This document shows, piece after piece, positions 36,357-47,310 of a DNA stretch of 64,000 bases. The notes below the pieces were generated by a model. It was not told the DNA's origin and made no database searches. It worked only from the letters and a program-made list of their open reading frames with translations. This stretch comes from Antilocapra americana (taxonomy: Eukaryota > Chordata > Mammalia > Artiodactyla > Antilocapridae). The stretch's first letter is position 1. The number at the start of each line of letters is the position of its first letter. The DNA lies in the NCBI GenBank assembly GCA_007570785.1, contig ML660201.1:37465656-37529655 (forward strand). The letters run 5' to 3'. The position numbers were made by a program, and so were the translations under genes.

Positions 36357-37897
36357 TTTTAAATTTATTTTTAATGGGAGGATAAATGCTTTACAATACT
36401 GTGTTGGTTTCTGCCCTTATCAGCATGAGTCAACCATAGGCATACATATGTCTCCTCCTTCTTGAATCTCTCTCCCACCTCCCTCCCCACCCCTCTAGGC
36501 AGTCACAGAGCACTAGGTTTGAGCTCCTTGAGTCATACAGTGACTTTCCACTGGCTGTCTGTTTTGCATGTCAGTTCAGTTCAGTAGCTTAGTCGTGTCC
36601 AACTCTTTGCGACGCCATGAACTGAAGCACGCCAGGCCTCCCTGTCTATCACCAACTTCCAGAGTTTACCCAAACCCATGTCCATTGAGTCAGTGATGCC
36701 ATCCAACCATCTCATCCTCTGTCGTCTCCTTCTCCTCCTGCCTCCAGTCTTTCCCAGCATCAGAGTCTTTCCAAATGAGTCAGCTCTTCACATGAGGTGG
36801 CCAAAGTATTGGAGCTTTAGCTTCAACATCAGTCCTTCCAATAAACACTCAGAACCAATTTCCTTTAGGATGGACCAATTGGATCTCCTTGCAGTCCAAC
36901 GGACTCTCAAGAGTCTTCTCCAACACCACAGTTGAAAAGCATCAATTCTTTGGCACTTAGCTTTCTTTGTAGTCCAACTCTCACATCCATACTTGACTCC
37001 CAGTAAAACCATAGCTTTGACTAGGTGGGCCTTTGCTGGTAAAATGATGTCTCTACTTTTTAATATGCTGTCTAGGTTGGTCATAACTTTCCTTCCAAGG
37101 AGTAAGCATCTTTTAATTTCATGGCTGCAGTCACCATCTGCAGTGATTTTGGAGCCCAGAAAAATAAAGTCAGTGGTTTGCATGTAGTAATGTATATATT
37201 TCAATGCTACTCTCTCTATTCGTCCCACTCTCTCCTTCCTGCACTGTGTCCACAAATCTGCTGTCTATGTCTGTGTCTCCACTGCTTCCCTGCAAATAGG
37301 TTCATCAAGTACTATTTAGATTCCATATATATGTATTAATATACAATATTTGTTTTTCTTTTTCTGATGTACTTTGTATAATAGGCCCTAGGTTCATCCA
37401 CCTCATTAGAGCTGACTCAAATGTGTTCCTTTTTATGGTTGAGGAAAATTCCATTCTATATATGTACCTCAACTTGTTTATCCATTCATCTATCGATGGA
37501 CATCTAGATTCCTACCATATCTGAGTTATTGTAAACAGTGCTGTGATGAACATTGGGACACATGTGTTTTTCAGTTATGGTATGTATACTTAGGGTATAT
37601 GCCCGGTGGTAGGATTGTTGGGTCATATAGTAGTTTTATTCCTGTATTTTTTAAGGAATCTTCATAATATTCTCTGTAGTAGATGTATCTATTTACATTC
37701 CTACCAACAATGCAAGATAGTTCCTTTGTCCACACACCCTCTCTAGCATTTATTTGTAGATTTTTTGATGATGGGCATTCTAACTAGTGTGATATCCCAT
37801 TGTAGTTTTGATTTGCATGTCTCTAATAATGAGCGATATTGAGCATCTTTTCATGTGTTTATTAGCCATCTGTATGAAAGGATGGTCTTTATTTAAG
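36357..37897 (-). mobile_element. LINE-1 (artiodactyl type), antisense, split by BovB
   Basis: The 3' UTR lies left (36357-36570: gaggataaatgctttacaat, gtcacagagcactaggtttg). It resumes at 37177 after a BovB insertion and continues through the ORF2 end to about 37897 (gttcatccacctcattagag, ctatcgatggacatctagat, gggtatatgcccggtggtag, ccctctctagcatttatttg). It has many frame lesions and is inactive. Its 5' (right) end abuts another BovB piece with about 20 bases that I cannot assign. Confidence 0.92.
36571..37176 (-). mobile_element. BovB (RTE) LINE 3' end nested in L1, with 8-bp target duplication
   Basis: The 3' terminus lies left with the tcagttcagttcag repeat. The sequence extends 5' to aaaaataaagtcagtgg. 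A minus-strand frame at 36788-37255 reads the C-terminal part of the BovB reverse-transcriptase protein, including DGDCSHEIKR, YGCESWT and the conserved DAFQLWCWRRLLRV, without an internal stop. The host L1 sequence tttgcatg is duplicated at 36563-36570 and 37177-37184. It is 5' truncated, so it cannot move on its own. Confidence 0.96.
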
Positions 37898-38057
37898 TGA
37901 GTGGGATTGGAATGAAAGCTGACCCTTTTCAATCCTGTGGCCACTGCTGAGTTTTCCCAATTTGCTGACATACTGAGTGTAGCCCTTTAACAGGATCATC
38001 TTTTAGGATTTTTAAATAGCTTACCTGAAATTCTGTCACCTCCACTAGCTTTGTTGA
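37898..38057 (-). mobile_element. BovB internal fragment fused to L1
   Basis: From gggattggaatgaaagctga to cacctccactagctttgttg this matches the BovB segment also present at about 59936-60090 (upstream of RT motif A). The BovB 3' end that should lie to its left is missing and L1 ORF2 sequence is there instead. Confidence 0.85.
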
Positions 38058-38264
38058 TAATTGTCACAGTAAATGAGTTTAAATTCTTAAAATGTAGCCA
38101 TCAGGAGGATTTAAGTAAAAGGCAAAATCTTTACCTTCTTAAATGAAAAAAAAAAAGTTTCCCTTTGTTGATACTCTCATGTTTTCTTATAACTAGATGA
38201 ATGTGTGGAAATGTGTTTTGTTATTCTAGCGTAATTCTATTTGGGGATGCAAATTAAAACAGAA

Positions 38265-38572
38265 TTTTTTTTTTTTCCCAAAGCAAAGTTATAGGCCTTT
38301 TTAATAAAACATTTTTACAGCCTATTAAAGTTGCAATGATCCATTCTAAATTCGCAGACATGAGTGTTTTCACTAAAGTCTTCAGTGCTTTTGCTGGCCT
38401 GCGCATCACCTACTTGCTGGTCATGCAGGCCTGGCATATGCACACTTCTAATGGCTCTCTGAAAGACTTGTCCTCGGTGGACCTGAGTGGACTCAGTCTT
38501 CAACTCATTCCAGGGAATTCCAATTCTCGTCTCTTTATTCTAATAGATTTATGCTCTTTTCAAACTAGTTGA
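38265..38572 (-). pseudogene. candidate processed retrocopy 3' end (unidentified source)
   Basis: On the minus strand, a non-repetitive block of about 290 bases ends with ATTAAA (38300-38305 on the plus strand) and, about 24 bases on, an A12 tract (38265-38276). That is the layout of a processed mRNA copy. A minus-strand frame from about 38503 to 38315 encodes a 62-residue C-terminal-like peptide ending CEFRMDHCNFNRL. I do not recognise the parent gene. On the plus strand a 78-codon frame spans the same bases, so either frame may be chance. No target duplication is clear. Alternative: unique sequence with a fortuitous T run. Confidence 0.38.
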
Positions 38573-38636
38573 AATATGTGGGCTACAGCTTTAATTTTGG
38601 AATCATTTGTTTTCATTACTGTTACTTTTATGGATA

Positions 38637-39232
38637 TGTAGGAGAAGAAAATTTGCCACCCCCAAAATATCTCTGGCATATGTATTAGTAGGAGCGTAGA
38701 ACACCAAGGCCTAGAGACTCAGGAAAAACCTTTGATCTTTCCTCTAACTCCCTAAAGAAATGTAGGTAGAGGGCCTGTTTCCAGAAAAGAGCTATCACCA
38801 GAGAGATCTGCAAAGAGTATGGCCTAGGTATGGAGGGGAAATTCCACAGGAACTAGAGATCACAGTCTACTCTCTGTGCCACTCTCTCCGCATGGCCCAG
38901 GAAACATTTGTTTGCAATACTTGTAAACAAAATTTGTTAGCAAATTTCTTTCAAAACATTTGCTTTTCCATCTCCATGTGAATTGCCTTCCTCCCCTCTG
39001 AAATCCCAAACCATTATCCCCAACATCCTCTTTTGTCTTTAGCTGAAGATGGTATTTAAGGTAAAGATTTGGGCCACTTTGATGAGTTATTCAGTTCTCT
39101 TGGGTCTTTCCTGTATTCTTGTTATTAAAATTTCATTGATTTTCTCTTGTTAATCTGTCTCATGTCAATTTAATTCTTAAACCAGCGAGAATAATCTAGA
39201 AGGAAAAAAAGAAAATTTCCTCCTCCCTTATA
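38637..39232 (+). mobile_element. solo LTR, probable class I ERV type
   Basis: 596 bases starting TG and ending TA (likely decayed from CA). The 4-bp duplication gata flanks it at 38633-38636 and 39233-39236. Near the 3' end, ttgttattaaaatttcattg provides an ATTAAA signal, followed by tctcttgttaatctgtctca and a purine-rich end. These are features of gammaretrovirus-like LTRs. Two antisense relatives lie at 52.8 and 55.1 kb. No internal viral sequence or primer-binding site lies next to it, so it is a solo LTR left by recombination. The family name is not known to me. Confidence 0.72.
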
Positions 39233-39305
39233 GATACATTTTTATTATAGATACATCTTGGTTTCCATAAAATTCATCCATTGTAAACATGGCTTCTTAC
39301 TCACA

Positions 39306-39518
39306 GTGCTAAGTCACTCAGTCGTGTCCAACTGTCTGTGATCCCATGGACTGCAGGCTGCCAGGCTCCTCTGTCCATTTTCCAGGCAAGAATACAGGGG
39401 TGGGTTGCCATTTCTTTCTCCAGGGGATCTTCCCCACCTAAGGATCAAACCTGGGTCTCTTGCATCTTCTGCATTGGCAAGCAGATTCTTTACTGTTGAG
39501 CCATCAGGGAAGCCCAGC
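39306..39518 (-). mobile_element. Bov-tA SINE (left arm of inverted pair)
   Basis: The antisense copy begins gctaagtcactcagtcgtgt and ends gagccatcagggaagccc. A small duplication (gcatcttctgcattgg) sits in its head. Its mate is 52 bases to the right. Confidence 0.94.
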
Positions 39519-39570
39519 TTATGACTACTAGTCTCAAATCTACAAAGTGAAGTATAACATTTAAATGATG

Positions 39571-39792
39571 ACTTCCCAGGTGGTGCTGTGGTAAAGAATC
39601 CACTTGCCAATGCAGGAGATACAGGCATGTGGGTTCGATCCCTGGGTTAGGAAATCCCCTGAAGAAGGAAATGGCAGTCTACTCCAGTATTCTTGTTTGG
39701 AGAGTCTCTTGGACAGAGGCGCCTGGAGGGCTACAGTCCATAGGGTTGTAAAGGGTCGGACGTGACTGAAGCAACTTAGCACACACTCACAT
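39571..39792 (+). mobile_element. Bov-tA SINE (right arm of inverted pair)
   Basis: The sense copy starts acttcccaggtggtgctgtg and ends gactgaagcaacttagcaca. The 7-bp repeat aatgatg flanks it at 39564-39570 and 39793-39799. Confidence 0.94.
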
Positions 39793-39909
39793 AATGATGC
39801 TAAATTTATTTCACTTACCCCATATATAAGATACATTTGGGAGCAATATTCAGGTAAAGATTTTTTGGTCCATTCCGTCCTCAAATATGCATTTTAATAT
39901 GCATTTTAA

Positions 39910-40612
39910 AAATCTCTGTTTTTTAATATGCTGTCTAGGTTGGTCATAGCTCTTCTTGCAAGGAGCAAACGTCTTTTGATTTTATGACTAAAGTCACCAT
40001 CTGATTTTGGAGCCCCCAAAATAAAGTCTCTCACTATTTCCATTGTTTCCCCATCTATTTGCCGTGAAGAGATGGGACCGGATACCATGATCTTCATTTT
40101 TTTGAATGTTGAGTTTTAAGCCAACTTTGTCACTCTCCTTTTTCACTTTCATCAAGGGGCTCTTTAGTTCTTCACTTTCTGCCATAAGGATGGTGTCATC
40201 TGCATGTCTGAGGTTATTGAAATTTCTCCTGGCAATCTTGATTCTAGTTTGTGCTTCATCCAGCCCAGCGTTTCTCATGATGTACTCTGCATATAAGTTA
40301 AATAATCAGGGTGACAATATACAGCCTTGAAGTACTCCTTTCTCAATTTGGAACCAGTCCGTTGTTGTATATCCAGTTCTAACTGTTGCTTCTTGACCTG
40401 CCTACAGATGTCTCAGGAGGTTGGTAAGGTGGTCTGGTATTCCCAACTCGTGAAGAATTTTCCATAGTTTTTTGTGATCCATATAGTCAAAGGTTTTGGC
40501 GTAGTCAATAAAGCAGAAGTATATGGTTTTCTGGAGCTCTCTTGCTTTTTCTATGATACAACGGATGTTGGCAATTTGGTCTCTGGTTCCTCTGCCTTTT
40601 CTAAATCCAAAG
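39910..40612 (-). mobile_element. BovB LINE fragment, RT domain
   Basis: Antisense BovB without its 3' end. A minus-strand frame at 40402-40638 holds RT motif A (CFIDYAKTFDYMDHKKLW). Another at 39994-40278 holds the active-site region, where the usual YADD is HADD (codon at 40204-40206), followed by EELKSPLMKVK. The change in the active site and the missing ends show it is dead. It ends right at about 40612 where similarity stops. Confidence 0.94.
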
Positions 40613-40910
40613 CCCTTCACAAGTGTGTGATGTGGCATTTGTAGTGGAGATTTTATCTATCTTGATTGAGAGATACATCCATCTCCCTCTCTGCTGAGTT
40701 TAGGGACTATGTTAATAATTCTAACATTTCTGTGTGTATAACTTCAGACTGAGTTTGTACAAAAGCAACCATTTACTGCCATCTTCATGGTCACCTAAGT
40801 ACAGAACATCAGAGCATTCTCTGCTTAGTTTCGGAGTCCTCAGTGAGTCCATCTCTGTATACCTCAGGTAGAGTATGAATTACAAAGAACTCATCATTAG
40901 CTCTTCCTAG
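40613..40910. other. short unique interval
   Basis: No feature recognised between the BovB and the next Bov-tA. Confidence 0.35.
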
Positions 40911-40920
40911 AGGTGTCTTA

Positions 40921-41141
40921 GGCTTTCCTGGTGGCTCAGATGGTAAAGAGTCTACCTGCAGTGCAGGAAACCTGAATTCGATCCCTTGGTTAGAAAGATC
41001 CCCTGGAGAAGGCAATGGCGATCCCCTCCAGTATTCTTGCCTGGAGAATATCTGTCCCCATGAACAGAGAAGCCTGGCCGACTACAGTCCATGGGGTCGC
41101 AAAGAGTCGGACACAACTGAGAGACTGAGCGCACACAACAT
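40921..41141 (+). mobile_element. Bov-tA SINE with perfect 10-bp target duplication
   Basis: Starts ggctttcctggtggctcaga and ends gactgagcgcacacaacat. The duplication aggtgtctta is identical at 40911-40920 and 41142-41151. Low divergence suggests a younger copy. Confidence 0.97.
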
Positions 41142-41512
41142 AGGTGTCTTATGCCCCACGTGACTCCAAACACACTGCTTTTCCTGTTGCGTGGTGATTT
41201 TGCTGAATATTATCTGGTCCTCCATCTCTGCAAATCTTTAAAATTCTTCAGTATCTATATTCCTGAGGCCAAGGCCATTGCCGCTGGTCCGTGCTAGCAA
41301 AGAATTGTGTTTCTGATGCACCTTGAGCCTCATCTCTAGGAGTGCTTGTCAGATTCTACCTCCTCCTGGAATAGTTGTGTTAACACCGCTGGAACTCCTT
41401 GAGTGCGAGATTAGAGTCCTGTTTGTTTTCGTCTCCCTCAGAGCACAGCCCGTCTGCTAGCCCATCAGCAAAGCATGGATGGATTGACTGGAGTATGAAT
41501 GACAGCACTGAG

Positions 41513-41700
41513 GAGCCATGTAGGGCTGGAGTGTGGAGCTAGGCTGACTGGGGCTAGGTCTCCACTCCAGGTAGCTGCCTTCATGACCTTAGACTGGTTC
41601 CTGCGCCTCGGTTTTCTCCTTAGGTTGCTGTAAGGATTTAATGAAGCAATAAGCAAAAAGGAGTGCTTTACACCTGGAGTTCAGTGAGAGCTCACAGGAA
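41513..41700 (+). mobile_element. MIR SINE
   Basis: The MIR order is kept: tgtggagctaggctgactgg, catgaccttagactggttcc near 41583, cctcggttttctccttaggt near 41607 and aaggatttaatgaagcaata near 41632. Confidence 0.75.
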
Positions 41701-41899
41701 TTCAGAATGTGCATATAGCCTAAACATTCCTGTCTACTCTCTTAGCGTATGCAGATGTTGTTTGAATGTCACCTCTGTGGTATGCTAAGTGTTGATACTG
41801 CAAGAATGAAGGCTAAATGTCTTCATAGAGCAGAAGAGGAAGGATCAACACCATCAACACAAACTCAGCCTGCAGTAACATAAGGCTTTTTTTTTCTTT

Positions 41900-42212
41900 T
41901 TTCTGTTCTTGATAATAACTCCTAGGAGTTACTCTCTTAACAACTCCGTACCCTACAGCAGTGTTAACTCTAGTCGCTATGGGCTGTATTACATCCCATC
42001 CGGAGTAGTTACTTATCTTACAACTGCGTGTTTGTTGTTGCTGTTTTGATTTCACATATAACTGAGATCATACATTTTTTGTCCTCTTTTTGAAGTATTC
42101 CACTTAGTATAATGCTTTCAAGATCACCTGTGTTGTCGCAAATGTTAGGATTTTCTCATTTTTAATGGCTAACTAATAATCCACTGTATATTCGTATATT
42201 TATATATGACTT

Positions 42213-42243
<31 letters not shown>

Positions 42244-42995
42244 ATCTCATAACTTCTTCATCTATTCATACAAGGCAGATATTTAACATTGTTCCATATC
42301 TTGGCTATTGGAAATAGTGCTGCTATGAACATGAGAATCCGGATATTTTTTGAGTTAGTGTTTTTATTTCCTTTGGATATAGTCCCTCAAGTGAAACTGC
42401 TACATCGTTCAGTAGTTCCATTTTACTTTTTTGAGTCTCTTTCATACTGTTTTCCATAGTGGATGTATCAATTTATAATCTCACCTGCAGAGAGGTTCTC
42501 TTTTCTCACATCCACAGTAGCATTTTTTAACTTGCTTTATTTTTGATGATCACCATTCTAGCAAGTGTGAAGTGGTAACTCATTGTGATTTTAATTTGCC
42601 TTTAGTTTATGGCTAGTGATGTTGAGCATCTTTTCATGTACCTGTTGAACTTTCATTTATCATTTTTTCTTTAGAAAAATGTTCAACTTCTTCGACCATT
42701 TTTAAAACTGAGTTATTTGTTTTCTTGCTATTAAGTTGCATGAGTTTCCTATGTATTTTGGATATTAACTCCTTATTACATACTTAATTTGCAGATACTT
42801 TCCCCCTAATCTGTAGCTTTCCTTTTCACTTTATTGATGCTTTATCTTGCTATATAGAGCATTTTTTAGTTTGACCAAGTTCCATTTGTTTATGTTATTG
42901 CATGATGCTTTTGTTGCATATGACACCTTAAAGTGTTATATCCAAGAAACCATTAATAAGACTCATGTCAAGGAGTTTTAGTCCTTGTGGCATAA
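41900..42995 (-). mobile_element. L1M, antisense
   Basis: Ordered antisense L1M landmarks: cctaggagttactctcttaa, cacttagtataatgctttca near 42103, ttccatatcttggctattgg near 42292, gtttttatttcctttggata near 42360, gatgttgagcatcttttcat near 42617 and aacatttaatttgcagata-like sequence near 42783. It contains a TG microsatellite at 42221-42243. Confidence 0.93.
42221..42243. repeat. (TG)n microsatellite within L1M
   Basis: About eleven TG units preceded by a TATATA stretch, at the L1 position that in other copies reads tatatata. Confidence 0.95.
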
Positions 42996-43216
42996 TTTTA
43001 TTCTATTGTGGAAGCAATGTGGTGAAGTGCATTCTGTGGTAAAAGAGCATATGTACCAAAAAAAATGTCTATCACTTGATCTAGATAGTTACTAAACCCT
43101 TTAATGTATAGAAAGCTGGTTTCTAGCATTGGTACATGAAATTGTTTTTAGACCATTGCTCAGCTCTGTTTTAGCCAATTTCTAGCTCCTTATTGAACAA
43201 GCCTATGATCAGAGAT

Positions 43217-43490
43217 GGAGAAGGCAATGGCAACCCACTCCAGTACTCTTGCCTGGAAAATCCCGTGGACAGAGGAGCCTGGTGGGCTGCAGTCCATGGC
43301 GTCGCTAAGAGTCAGAAACGACTGAGCAACTTCACTTTCACTTTTCTCTTTCATGCATTGGAGAAGGCAATGGCAACCCACTCCAGTACTCTTGCCTGGA
43401 GAAGCCCAGGGACAGGGGAGCCTGATGGGCTACCATCTATGGCGTCATATAGAGTCGGACACGACTGAAGCAACTTAGCAGCAGCAGCAC
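43217..43490 (+). mobile_element. Bov-A2 SINE (dimer) with perfect 10-bp target duplication
   Basis: Two monomers are linked by tcactttcacttttctcttt near 43330. The tail is (AGC)n, cttagcagcagcagcac. The duplication gatcagagat is identical at 43207-43216 and 43491-43500. It has high similarity to the typical Bov-A2 layout. Confidence 0.96.
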
Positions 43491-43499
43491 GATCAGAGA

Positions 43500-44880
43500 T
43501 GTTCATAGGGTGCTAGCATAAAATAAGGTTTCATTTTCTTATTTTTCTTGTCTGTGCTGGCCTCAAAGATAACAAGCCATCAGAACATCAAGGACAAAGC
43601 AGCATAAAGTAGCCCCCCAAACAGCAGCTATGCCTCTATATCATTCTATTGATTCTTAATAATACGCAATAGGAAGAATGGCCCCTGTAGGTCAGACATT
43701 AGTCCTATTCTGCCGATTTTGGTAGAACACCCTGCCTTTTCTAGTTGGATATTTTTCAAAGTTGTCCTTAGTTGCCATTTCTATCTGCTAGCGAAAGAAA
43801 ATCATCTTTTGTACAGCCTGCTGTATGACATGGTTTAATAGAAAAACCAGCTTTCTCCTAGAAGGTGAATCCTTTCCAGTTGTCATCCCTTGGCTTCTGT
43901 GTGGTTTCTCTTCCCACCATTACCTCCTTCTCTCCCATCTCTCTTTGACTCTTCAAAATGGCCAAAACTGCACTAATCTCTGAAGTCAAATATAAAGCCC
44001 TGCTTTCTATTGTAGCCAATTTTAATTTGAGCTTTTTTTCTACTTTTTTTTTTTTGCTGAAAAATCCCCCCATTTGGCTTTTAATAGGAGTAATTCTGTG
44101 AATATTTCATAACCAGTTACAGTTTTTGAAGTTTTCCGTTTATATGATTATTTAGACTTCAAATGCTTTTGTACCTGCCCAGCTTTATCTGAATTCTGCT
44201 ACCTGATCCCTAAAAGAGGAAACTGCTTCCGTATCCCCATATAGTTGGGGAGGTCATTGAAGCGAATGCCTGGGTTAGAGAAATGTGGAATCTCTTTCAT
44301 GATGACAGAACCACCTCACTGTGAAAGCAACAGAACTCAGAGTAACTTGAAACAACGTAAGGATTCTATGTTATAGACACACAGGTCTGCCTCTCTGCAA
44401 CTTCACTTGATCAGCAGAGATGAACTCCTTCCTTAAATTCTAGTTGCAAATTCTCTAGACTGAAAGAATCTGATTGTTTGGCCTATACAGGTCATAGGTA
44501 ACCCTCAGTCATTTTAGTCTGAGGGTTATGAAAAGATGTAAAAATATCTACCTAAAGTGATGAGCAAAAACATTGTTTTATGTTATTGAGATGTATCGCC
44601 CACAGTACAGTCACAGAGCATTAGGAAAATGCCGACACAGGAACTACTTTCCCCGATACTGTAGCTACTGGTCAGTGGGAAAAAAAAATGTTTCCAATTC
44701 AAATTGGAGATTTCAAATGAGTGGATAAATGGATACAATTTCAGTGACTGAATGTACCAATTTAAGGTTTCAAGTAATTTGAAGATATAGCAAAATGAAG
44801 ATGCCTTAAGTGGCCATGTTTATTTTCTTAGCTGTTTTCTTCTCAATTGTTATTTTTGTTTTGAGAGTATTTACTGAGTA
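43500..44880. other. unique sequence
   Basis: About 1.4 kb. A T13 run near 44045 is present. No repeat family or exon is firmly recognised. Confidence 0.35.
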
Positions 44881-44884
44881 AAAC

Positions 44885-45646
44885 TATATTCCTTTTCCAG
44901 TGTATCCATATTACCTAAACTTAGTGGCCTAAAGCAACGATAGTTTATTTATTTATTTATTTTATTTTTTGGCTGTGCTGGATCTTTGTTGCTCTGCACA
45001 GTCTTTCTTAGTTGTGGTGTGCGGGCTTCTGATTGCAGTGGCTTCTCTTGTTGCAGCTCTAGGGCTTGTAGGCTTCAGTAGTTGTGCTTCACAGGCATAG
45101 TTGCTCTGCAGCATATGGAAGCTTCTTGGAGCAGGGATGGAACTGGTGTCCCTTGCATTGCAGGGCAGATTCTTAACCCATGGACTGCTAGAAAAGCCCA
45201 ACAACAGTTTATTTTGTAGTCCTGGAGGTCAAAAGTGTGGAACAGGTCTCACTGAACTAAAATCAAGGTGTTGGCAGGGCTCACTTACTTTCTGGAGCCT
45301 CCAGAAGAGAATTCATTCCTTTGCCTCTTTCAGCTATTAAATGCTGCTGGTATTCCTTGGATCATGGCCCCTTTCTCCATCTTTAATGCCAGCAAGGTCC
45401 AGTCAAGTCTTTCTCATTCTCCTCTGTGACCTCATCAGCCTCCTTCTTCCATGTTTCAAAGACCCTTGTGTTTACACTGAATCCATCTAGAGGATATCGG
45501 ATAATCTCCTTCTTTAAGGTCAGCTGATGAGCTATCTTGACTTCATCTGCAAACTTGAGGCCCCTGTGCCATGTAAGGCAGCAGATTCAAAGATTTCAGA
45601 GGTTAAGAGGTGGACATGGTTAGAAGGCCATTATTCTGCCAACCAG
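44885..45646 (-). mobile_element. MLT1-family LTR, split by CHR-2
   Basis: The left part 44885-44947 (attacctaaacttagtggcc) joins the right part 45199-45646 (ggtcaaaagtgtggaacagg, aaaatcaaggtgttggcagg, ttccttggatcatggcccct, gataatctccttctttaagg, and the end ggccattattctgccaacca). It is the same type of LTR as that at 3.8-4.7 kb but in the opposite orientation. Confidence 0.85.
44948..45198 (-). mobile_element. CHR-2-like SINE with target duplication
   Basis: Antisense: the (TTTA)n tail, ttttttggctgtgctggatc, repeated gttg-containing blocks and a head with ttgcattgcagggcagattc near 45153. The 13-base flanks 44935-44947 and 45199-45211 agree at 11 positions. Confidence 0.85.
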
Positions 45647-45703
45647 ACCTTGTGGACATAGGTACTATGGAGGATATAAAGGCATACAATATGTTACAAT
45701 CCA

Positions 45704-45727
45704 GTTGTTGTTGTTGTTGTTGTTGTT
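45704..45727. repeat. (GTT)8 microsatellite
   Basis: Eight trinucleotide units, near-perfect. This makes the cysteine run in the overlapping frame, which is therefore an artefact. Confidence 0.95.
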
Positions 45728-45729
45728 TT

Positions 45730-47305
45730 AATCTCATGAAAAAGCCAACTCCAAATAATCTAATTCTTATCTGGCAGCAAATTGTGTCTCAAAATTTCCC
45801 TCACCATTTACTCAAATACTCAGGCTCTCGGTCTTTGACTGTGCCCATCCCAGGTCATGTTTCCTAGCCATAATTTTAGAATTGCACCACTGAGCATCTA
45901 TTGTGTGCATCAAGACTTATGTTCACTGTATTGGGGTATATTGTAAGGAAAAAAAATCATTTTTTGGCTAGATAAACTAATATATTATTATAAATAAAAT
46001 ATAGGCATCATTGCCCCTAAAACTGGTAGTGATTTAATCAGAGAAGTGACAATTGCACATTATCCCAAAGTCATATTTAGCATTTTCATTCAAAGTGCTA
46101 TAAGAGATACGGATTTTTAAACATAAGAATATTATGCTAAAATCTTTTAAGTTTGGACTCATTTTCAAAGAGTTAAAGCAATAGAATGTTAATGGTAGAA
46201 AATAATTTTTTAGTTGCCTTCTTTGCCCATTTAGCTTTCAAGGACAAGTTTGAGGACCTATGAATGATATTCGTAGTTTGCATTTAAATTTGAAAGTTAT
46301 TTATTAAGTGACATTTTCAGTGAGATCCAAAACCTTCTTCCTGATTAGTGGTTGTGCGAAGTCATTTTTAGTAGGTGTGAAAGAGCAGTGAATCAGAATA
46401 TTTATAGTTTAGCACTTTTTAAAATGTCCTTCAAATATGTGTGCGTATAATAGCTTCATAGGATCTGAAGTCCAAGTTTCATAAAATATCAAACTCACCC
46501 GCTATAAGTGGGTTTGCACCCATATGTTGATGTTGTTTGACAATCTAGACACAAATATGATGCCAGAAAAATGTGTCAAGAGCAATCCTGGGCCAGGTGT
46601 GTTTTGCTTGTTTTGTTTTTCACCTGAATCAACTGTTATTAAACCCTTGCATATTTGCTGAATGAACAAGTGAATGCTATATATAAGTTAGAAGTTACTA
46701 AGTAGAGAAGAATAGTCAGATGCTAGTTAATTTCTTCTGTGTCTCAAACTGAGGTTTTATAGATAGTGATAATTGTCATCGTGTTAAAAGGCTCACAGAA
46801 ACATAGGATAAACATTGCATATCTTCTTAAAAAGCAGTTTTACTTCAATATTTGAGCAAATTAGGTTAAACATTTTACCTGCTAAATAAATTATTTTCTA
46901 TTACTATGAAAGTCCTTACATATATATAAAAGCATCATTGGAAACAAAATTCACATAACTTTTTTTTTAATAATGGCAAAAAGGCATTTGAAATTTATTA
47001 TTACATTATATAACTTACAAGCATTTTGCATTGACTATATGTATGTATAAAATCAAATAATTGTACAACTTTCATTATTTTGCAAAAACAAAGTCTATAG
47101 CATCCTTCCTCCTTCTCCTTACTCCCCATCCCCTCTTTTAAAATTGTTATTTTATTTTTTGCCTCTATATTTCAAAAAACTGGTTTTATATTGCTTTTTT
47201 TTTTAAATTTCAAACTTTTGCAATTTATTTTCTGCCTTAACTTTCCTTTATCCTTCCACTTGTATTTCAAGGATAATGCTTTCCTCCTTCCCTTCTTTAC
47301 CCAGT
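45730..47305. other. unique AT-rich stretch
   Basis: About 1.6 kb with no named repeat and only short T runs. No exon supported. Confidence 0.35.
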
Positions 47306-47310
47306 ATGAA

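Noticed and set aside
36788..37255. 155-codon minus-strand open frame as a gene
   Set aside because: It reads the BovB C-terminus and runs into flanking L1 sequence.
45610..45867. frame with a long cysteine run
   Set aside because: The cysteines come from the (GTT)n microsatellite on the plus strand.
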